64,000 nucleotides of DNA from Amorphophallus konjac (Eukaryota > Streptophyta > Magnoliopsida > Alismatales > Araceae). The stretch lies in assembly GCA_022559845.1 (NCBI GenBank), contig CM040128.1, positions 226,409,643-226,473,642 on the forward strand. Direction: 5' to 3'. Of the stretch, positions 57,558-64,000 are shown in pieces. The translations under genes and the position numbers were made by a program. The notes beneath the pieces are model-generated. The model ran no database searches and was not told the origin of the DNA. It worked only from the letters and a program-made list of their open reading frames with translations. Position 1 is the first letter of the stretch, and each line of letters opens with the position of its first letter.

Positions 57558-60004
57558 TGTTATGTTAGATGGACGCAGTCTATTACCACTGAGAGTGGAT
57601 CTAGAGAGGGGTGAATAGATCTAATGTCTAATTTTAGAACATAGTTGAACTCTAATGCGGAATTAAAACATGCAACTGTTGAACGACAGAAGGAACACTA
57701 TGAAATCACACAAACCATAGGCAATCACACAGTAGACATCGATCTTTAAGGTGGTTCGATCTCAATCCAGAGATCTACGTCCACCCCACACTCCAACTGG
57801 AATGTGGATCCTGCTGACTCATAGCTTGAACAGCTCGGCTTCACAGCTTGCCAAAAGACCGCTGATACATAGCTTCGCTGGGCTTTACAGCTTGCCGACC
57901 AGAGGAACAAATCCTCTGCAACCGCTGGGCGATACAACTTAGCCGTCCGAGACCTGGTCTCGCCTGCTGAGGATTACAGCTTCATCTGTCCAGTGGAAAC
58001 CTCCACTGCAATTGCTGGCTCACAGCTTGATAACAAAAGAGTTTCGAAAACAGTAAAGACAGAAACAAACAAAATGGAAAATCAAAATGAATGTAGCTCA
58101 ATTGAGCAGTATCAGCTCTGGTATCTGAACCAAGAGACTGATTTACAAGACTTCGAAAAGACTCTCTCAACTCAACTCTCTCAATCTTCTCTTCTCTCTT
58201 TCTCTTCTTCTGTCTGAATCTTCTTCTCTCTTTTTCTTCTTCTCTGTGGATCGTGCAGGCGCTCACTCTCTGTTCTTTTCTCTTAGCTCTGGCTGCTTCT
58301 ATTCGATCTGCTTCTTATGAAGGAAGAAACTCCATATATATACCAGCAGCAGGAAGGGCGTGTGCTCTCCACATCTCCCGCCCAATGGCTTGGACCACGT
58401 GGCAGCATCCAGTAGGCTTTCAGTACACGTGTCATAATCTGGTCATTCCTCTTATCCTCGGATCACGTGCCCAGTCATCAGTCTCTGCAAAGAATCCCTG
58501 TCAGACAGTCGAAATAGAATTGTCAGTTTAAGGTTTAAGCGATGCACAAACTGTATGAAGGCACTGCTGAAGTAATGTACAGACATTATGAATGCGAAGC
58601 TATGCAGTGTTCAGACTCTACGTATGCAGGCCCATGGCGTTGTACAGACTTAGTAAATGCATTGATGTAGCCTGTATAGACTTCAGATATGCAAGACTAT
58701 GCCATGTACAGACTTCCTATATGCAGGACTTATGCCATGTGTAGACTCCATATATGCAGAGCTTATGCCATGTATAGACTTCAAATATGCAGAGCTTAGC
58801 CATGCACATACTTCAAATATGCAGAAGTAAACGTGCTTCAATGTGTAAACTTAGCAAAACAAAGTATGAACAAAGCAACACAATGTGCAGACTTCGTGCA
58901 ATGAGTGAAGCAGTGTATAGAGTTATGAGTGGAATACATGAAGCAATGTATAGAGTTAGAGTGCAATGAGTGTTCAAGTGATGTACAGACTCAACGTTAT
59001 CCAAGCAGACAATGTATAGAGTTGATGAAGTGATGCTCAACAAAAAGATGCCTTACACTTAGGCGTTTGTTTCAGAAGTGACGCCACTTCTGGTGGGCGT
59101 CAAATCTCGAGCATAGAGAATGTATAGACTTGCTACGGCACAAGGCAGCATAACGATGTACAGACTCTGCCAAGAGCAATGCACAATGCACATATGAATG
59201 TACAGGCTTTGTTTGTGCTATGCAAGCATGCTAAGATGCAATGTGTAGACTTTATGCGAGCATGCTGCAGCCAGTGTACATACTTAGACCTACGTGCATG
59301 CAATGTGATGTATAGACTTGCCCATGGCTATCTAGACTTTGCATGCGTGCTTATAGCAATGTGCAGACTTGCAGACAATGCGTTGTGCGGACTGTGCATG
59401 CCATAATGTATAGACTTGGTGGCGAGTGACTTACACAAAGACGCTAAGTGAGATGGTCCAGTGTATAGACTTATGCTGTGCTGCAAGATGGCAGTGTACA
59501 GACTTGGTTAAGACTGTCTAGACTCTGCATGCAAGCTATGGCGATGTATAGACTTGCTAACAAGGCATTGTGCCGACTTTGCGTGCCATAATGTGCAGAC
59601 TGCACGATGTATGGACTTGCAAGTGCAACGTAGGTAAAATCACCAGTGTACAGACTTGCTAGTTGCAACGTAGGTAAAAATACCTAATGTACAGACTTGC
59701 TAGTGTGCATGCCACAATGCAGTGTATGGACTTTGAGTGTGCGTGCAGTGTTGCAACCGATGTATGGACTTGTGTTTACGCTGCAGGACAACAGCCAATG
59801 TATAGACTTTGCAAATGCAAGCAATGCAGCAATGTATAGACTTTGCTCATCTGGTGCATCGACCCATCTGTATAAATTATATAGACTATGCTGTATTCAT
59901 TGTCCAGACTATGCAGAGAGTAATGATGCATGGATGTATAGACTTGTGAGTCATAAGTTTGCTATCATCAAAACTACAGATCATCAAAAACTACAGGTGC
60001 ACAA
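57558..60004 (-). repeat. F: 5' LTR (right)
   Basis: This is the second F LTR of about 2,447 bases. TATATATA at 58335-58342 is a probable minus-strand TATA box. It ends GGTGCACAA where the other copy ends GGGGCACAACA, so the terminal CA appears lost. Confidence 0.92.
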
Positions 60005-60159
60005 TATATACTGTGATATACTATTGACACTTGTTAAAGTTGACAAAAGGTAGAAAAGTGAAGTCGGCCAATGTCAAAGCCGACAACCGGATGATGAAGC
60101 TGGAATCTCCTTGAGAGATGCTCCCCAGAAGATGCCCTATGAAGATGCAAACAAAAGAT

Positions 60160-60760
60160 ACTCAAGAAGCTCAATCGTTAGTGTCTGGGTCGACAAATAT
60201 CCAAAGATGTTCAACCGTCGGCATTCAGGCCGACAAATATCCAAAAAAGCTCAATTATCGACATCTGGCCTGACAAATGTTCAAAGAAATCCAAAATATT
60301 CAACCATCAGTGTCTAAGAAGACAAATATCCAAAGATGTTCAATCATTGGCATCCAGGCCGACAAATATATGAAGATATTCAAGATGTTCAATGGTCGGC
60401 ATTCAAGCTGACAAATAACTAAAAATAATTTCCAGAAGCCCAATCGTCAGCGTCCAGGCCGACAAATATCCAAAGATATTCAAGAAGCTCAATCATCGAC
60501 GTCCAGGCTGACAAATATTCAAAGATATCCTTGACATTCAACTATTGCCGTTCAGGCCGATGAATATTCAAAGATGTTCAACATATCCAAAGATGTCCAA
60601 CCGTCGGCACCCAGGCTGGCAAATATTCAAGCATGTTGAAAGACACCCAAAAGTGTTCAGCAAATATTCAAAGATGTCCAAGATATTCCGAAAAGAATGC
60701 TCAATCATATCAAAGAAGAAATGTGTTCAACAATATCCAAAGATGTTAAGTTCTTCGGTG
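60160..60760. repeat. Tandem array S1, 40-50 base units
   Basis: Copies of GCCGACAAATATCCAAAG recur at 60192, 60232, 60272, 60321, 60361, 60410, 60461, 60510 and 60559. The unit alternates between 40 and 49-51 bases through a roughly 9-base optional insert. Confidence 0.88.
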
Positions 60761-60779
60761 TCATGATACACCGTCTAAG

Positions 60780-61310
60780 CCAATTTGGTCAGCGTCATGA
60801 CCTTACGTATAAGCCGACGGATACCTATTTCAGCCAAAACTGCCACCCAAATATAGCCGACGTCCAGGCCTTTCGTCTAAGCTGACGAATACCCTATTTT
60901 TGGCCAAAACGGCCATCCAAATATAGTCGGCATCACGACCTTTCGTATGAGCCGATGAACATCCCATTTTTGACCAAAATGACCATCCAAATATAGTCAG
61001 CGTCACGACCTTTCGTCTAAGCCGACGAATACCCTATTTTGGCCAAAACTGCCACCCAAATATAGTCGGCGTCAAGGCCTTTCGTCTAAGCCGACGAATA
61101 CACTATTTTCAACCAAAATGGCCATCCAAATATAGTCAGCATCATGACCTTTCGTCTGAGCTGACGAACATCCCATTTTCAACCAAAACGGCCATCCAAA
61201 TATAGTCGGCTTCACGACGTTTTGTCTGAGTAGAAGAATACCCTATTTTCAGCCAAAACGGCCATCCAAATGTATTCGGCATCATGACATTTTATCTAAG
61301 CCGACAGATA
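60780..61310. repeat. Tandem array S2, 70-base units
   Basis: Units built on CCTTTCGTCTAAGCCGACGA followed by a CCATCCAAATATAGTCGGC stretch recur at 60813, 60881, 60951, 61021, 61090, 61160, 61230 and 61300, giving a 68-70 base period. Confidence 0.9.
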
Positions 61311-61790
61311 TTCTATCTTGGCGTCAGGACATACCATCTAGGCCAAATCTTTCGACGTCATGACATTTTATCTAAGCTGACAGATGTTCTATCTTGGCGT
61401 CATGACATATCGTCTAAGCCTAGTCGTTCGGCGTCATGACCTTCCGTCTAAGCCGAGAATTGTTTCGCCTTGGCATCATGATATATCATCTAAGCCAAGT
61501 TGTTCAGCGTCATGACCTTTCATCTAAGTCGATAAATATTCTACCTTGGCATCATGACCTTTTCATCTAGGCCAAGTTGTTCGGCATCATGACATATCGT
61601 CTAAGCCTAGTCGTTCGGCGTCATGACCTTCTGTCTAAGTCGAGAATTATTTCGCCTTGGCGTCATGACCATTCATCTAAGCCAATAAATATTCTGCCTT
61701 GGCATCATGACCTTCCATCTAGGCCAAGTTGTTCGGCGTCATGACTCTCTGCCTAAGCTGATAAATGCCCTACCCCGGACCCAGACCTTC
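61310..61790. repeat. Tandem array S3, 38/76-base units
   Basis: Pairs of related 38-base units alternate, starting CTTGGCGTCATGACAT and TTCGGCGTCATGACCT. Landmarks at 61300, 61376, 61452 and 61529 give a 76-77 base dimer; later spacing is irregular. Confidence 0.82.
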
Positions 61791-61856
61791 CGTCTGAGCC
61801 AGGTTGGTTGACTTCGACGCCGCGTTGAGTCCACATCCGTTCCACTTAACTCGGTA

Positions 61857-63755
61857 GCCATGTACTTTCAGGGTCTTAGCCGAGGGGTACGACCTAGACC
61901 TGCTGTCTAAGTCAGAGAAACCTGACCTCCTTGCATCGGTGCAATCCCAGCATAGATGAACCACTTGACTTGGTACCCATGGCCTTCTGAGGTCTTAACC
62001 AAGGGGCATGACCTAGACCTTTCGTCAGGGTCAGAGAAACCCAAACTCCTTGCGTCGGTGCAATCCCATCGATGAACCCCTTGACTCGGCACCCATGGCC
62101 TTCCGAGGTCTTAGCCGAGTAGTACGACCTAAACCTTTTGTCTAAGTCGGAGAAATCCAAACTTCTTGGGTCGGTGCAATCCCAGTACCGATGAACCACT
62201 TATCTCGGCACCCATGGCCTTCCAGGGTCTTAGCCGAGGGGTATGACCTAGACCTTTCCTCGAAGTCAGATAAACCCGAACTCCTTATGTCGGTGCAATC
62301 CCAGCATCGATGAACCACTTAACTCGATGGCCATGGCCTTCCGGTGTCTTAGCCAAGGGATACGACCTAGACCTTTCATCGAAGTTGGAGAAACCTGAAC
62401 TCCTTACGTCGGTGCAATCCCAGTACCGATGAACAACTTATCTCGACACCCATGGCCTTCTGGGGTCTTAGCCGAGGGGTACGACCTAGAGCTTTTGTCG
62501 AAGTCAGAGAAACCCGAACTCCTTACATCGATGCGATCCCAACATCGATGAACCACTTAACTTAGTGCCCATAGCCTTCCGGGGTCTTAGCCGAGGGGTA
62601 CGACCTAGATTTTTCAGCGAAGTCAGAGAACCTGAACTTCTTGCATCGGTGCGATCCCAATACCGATGAACCACTTAACTCGGCGCCCATGGCCTTCCGG
62701 GGTCTTACCTGAGGGGTACGTCTTCAGCTTTCATCGAAGTCAGAGAAACCCGAACTCCTTGCGTCGGTGCGATCCCAGCATCGATGAACCACTTAACTCA
62801 GCGCCCATGGCCTTCTGGGGTCTTAGCCAAGTGGTATGACCTGGACCTTTCGGCGAAGTCAGAGAAACCTGAACTCCTTACGTCGCTGCAATCCCAGTAC
62901 CGATGAACCACTTATCTTGGCACCCATAGCCTTCCGGGGTCTTAGCCGAGGGGTATGACCTTGACCTTTCCTCGAAGTCAGAGAAACCTGAACTCCTTGC
63001 GTCGGTGCGATCCTAGCATCGATGAACCACTTAACTCGACGCCCATGGCCTTCCGGGGTCTTAGCCGAGGGGTAGGACCTAGACCTTTCATCGAAGTCAG
63101 AGAAACCTGAACTCCTTACGTCGGTGCAATCCCAGTACCGATGAACAACTTATCTCGGCACCCATGGCCTTCTGGGGTCTTAGCAAAGAGGTACGACCTA
63201 GATCTTTCATTGAAGTCAGAGAAACCTGAACTCCTTGCGTCGGTGCGATCCCAGCATCGATGAACCACTTAACTTAGTGCCCATGGCCTTTCGGGGTTTT
63301 AGCTGAGGGGTATGACCTAGACCTTTCGTCGAAGTCGGAGAAACCCAAACTCCTTGCGTCGGTGCAATCCCAACATCGATGAACCACTTAACTCGGCACC
63401 CATGACCTTCCGGGGTCTTAGCCGAAGGGTACGACCTAGACCTTTGGTTTAAGTCAGAGAAACCTAAACTCCTTGCGTCAGTGCAATCCCAACATCGATG
63501 AATCACTTAACTCGGCACCCATAGCCTTCCGGGGTTTTAGCCTAGGGGTACAACCTAGACCTATCATCTAAGTCGGAGAAACATGAACTCCTTGTGTCGG
63601 TGCAATCCCAGTACTGAAGAACCACTTAACTCGGCGCCCCTGGCCTCCCGAGATCTTAGCTGAGAGGCAAGACCTAGGCCTTCCGTCTAAGCCAAATAAA
63701 CCCAATTCCTTTGCGTTGGCATAAACCCAATGTCAACGATACTACTATATCCTTA
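61857..63755. repeat. Tandem array S4, 119-base units in a probable six-unit higher-order repeat
   Basis: Unit starts (CCCATGGCCTTCCGGGGTCT) fall at about 61857, 61976, 62092, 62211, 62330, 62449, 62568, 62686, 62804, 62923, 63042, 63161, 63280, 63399, 63518 and 63637, so the period is 118-119 bases. Adjacent units alternate AGTACCGATG and AGCATCGATG over much of the array. Units 712 bases apart share private variants. Minus-strand open frames here arise from the repeat and are not genes. Confidence 0.93.
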
Positions 63756-63939
63756 TAACCTAGTCCCACCGTGATGACTTATATCGACACGAACTCAGCG
63801 TCGACAATGCAATATATAAAGAAAAAGAGAGAAAAACCAAGAAAAAAATTAAAGAAAAAATGAAAAGGGAAGGGAAGAAAGAAGAAAAGATGAAAAAGAA
63901 GAAGAGAAGAAGTAAATGATTCCTTAATGTTTTTAACTT
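63756..63939. other. Non-repeat spacer with purine-rich tract
   Basis: The array is interrupted by sequence including a purine-rich A/G tract (about 63820-63915). The 119-base unit restarts at about 63940. Confidence 0.7.
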
Positions 63940-64000
63940 GGCACCCATGGCCTTTCGGGGTCTTAGCCGAGGGGTACGGCCTAGACCTTCCGTCTAAGTC
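63940..64000. repeat. S4 array resumes at the window edge
   Basis: CACCCATGGCCTTTCGGGGT and the following bases match the 119-base unit; the array continues past the window. Confidence 0.85.

Larger units (their letters stand above)
48052..60004 (-). mobile_element. F: Sirevirus-type Ty1/copia element
   Basis: Element F is 11,953 bases on the minus strand with LTRs of about 2.44 kb, a PBS, a decayed gag-pol with the copia order (protease, integrase, reverse transcriptase, RNase H), and five AGGGGGAG-type polypurine units. TSD TATAT fits if the terminal CA of the right LTR was lost. It interrupts the T2 gag remnant. Confidence 0.92.

Noticed and set aside
61770..63506. Minus-strand open frames of 60-96 codons
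   Set aside because: They are translations of the 119-base tandem units and repeat with them; there is no start context or domain.

Overview
This is a block of repetitive plant nuclear DNA. I see no cellular gene, rRNA or tRNA. Every recognisable coding segment belongs to an LTR retrotransposon: Ty3/gypsy chromoviruses, Ty3/gypsy Tat-lineage elements and Ty1/copia Sirevirus-type elements. The plant primer-binding motif TGGTATCAGAGC, 1.6-3.4 kb LTRs, chromodomains, multiple polypurine tracts and a plant mobile domain (PMD) frame point to a seed plant with a repeat-rich genome. I cannot name the species.

Layout. (A) 1-7703, minus strand: an apparently intact chromovirus cut by the left edge, with an open polyprotein frame of at least 1,727 codons and a complete 5' LTR. 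(T1) 7704-~12623, plus strand: 3' part of a Tat-like element with an antisense PMD frame (829 codons, four in-frame TAGs) and a 3' LTR. (E) ~12624-14273 and 32653-38423, plus strand: a Sirevirus-type element that has lost pol. (B) 14274-32647, plus strand: a chromodomain gypsy element (Tekay-like) with decayed gag-pol and TSD AGACC. (C) 22867-30179, plus strand: a non-autonomous element inside the 3' LTR of B, TSD ATGTC. (T2) 38424-38780, 46824-48051 and 60005-64000: Tat-type gag remnant followed by tandem arrays. (D) 38781-46823, minus strand: a young non-autonomous chromovirus relative, TSD CATCC, with an intact 901-codon ORF. (F) 48052-60004, minus strand: a Sirevirus-type copia element with decayed gag-pol, TSD TATAT.

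Inferred nesting is four deep: C in B in E in T2, and A in T1 in E in T2; D and F are in T2. The target duplications of B, C, D and F can be read directly. The T1/E and E/T2 joints are inferred.

The most interesting signal is the A/C/D group. A encodes every replication enzyme. D and C lack reverse transcriptase, RNase H and the integrase core. Both instead encode a shared region of unknown function (here called X) followed by repeats around GCPGPP, then the integrase C-terminal region; D also has a complete chromodomain. D carries this as one uninterrupted gag-X-GCPGPP-IN tail-chromodomain ORF between LTRs that differ by only about 1%. A and D share PBS sequence, a PBS duplicated into U5, LTR hairpins and an LTR-encoded protein tail, so A is a plausible enzyme donor. 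A second unusual region is the series of related tandem arrays at 60160-64000, whose period changes from 40-50 to 70 to 38/76 to 119 bp.
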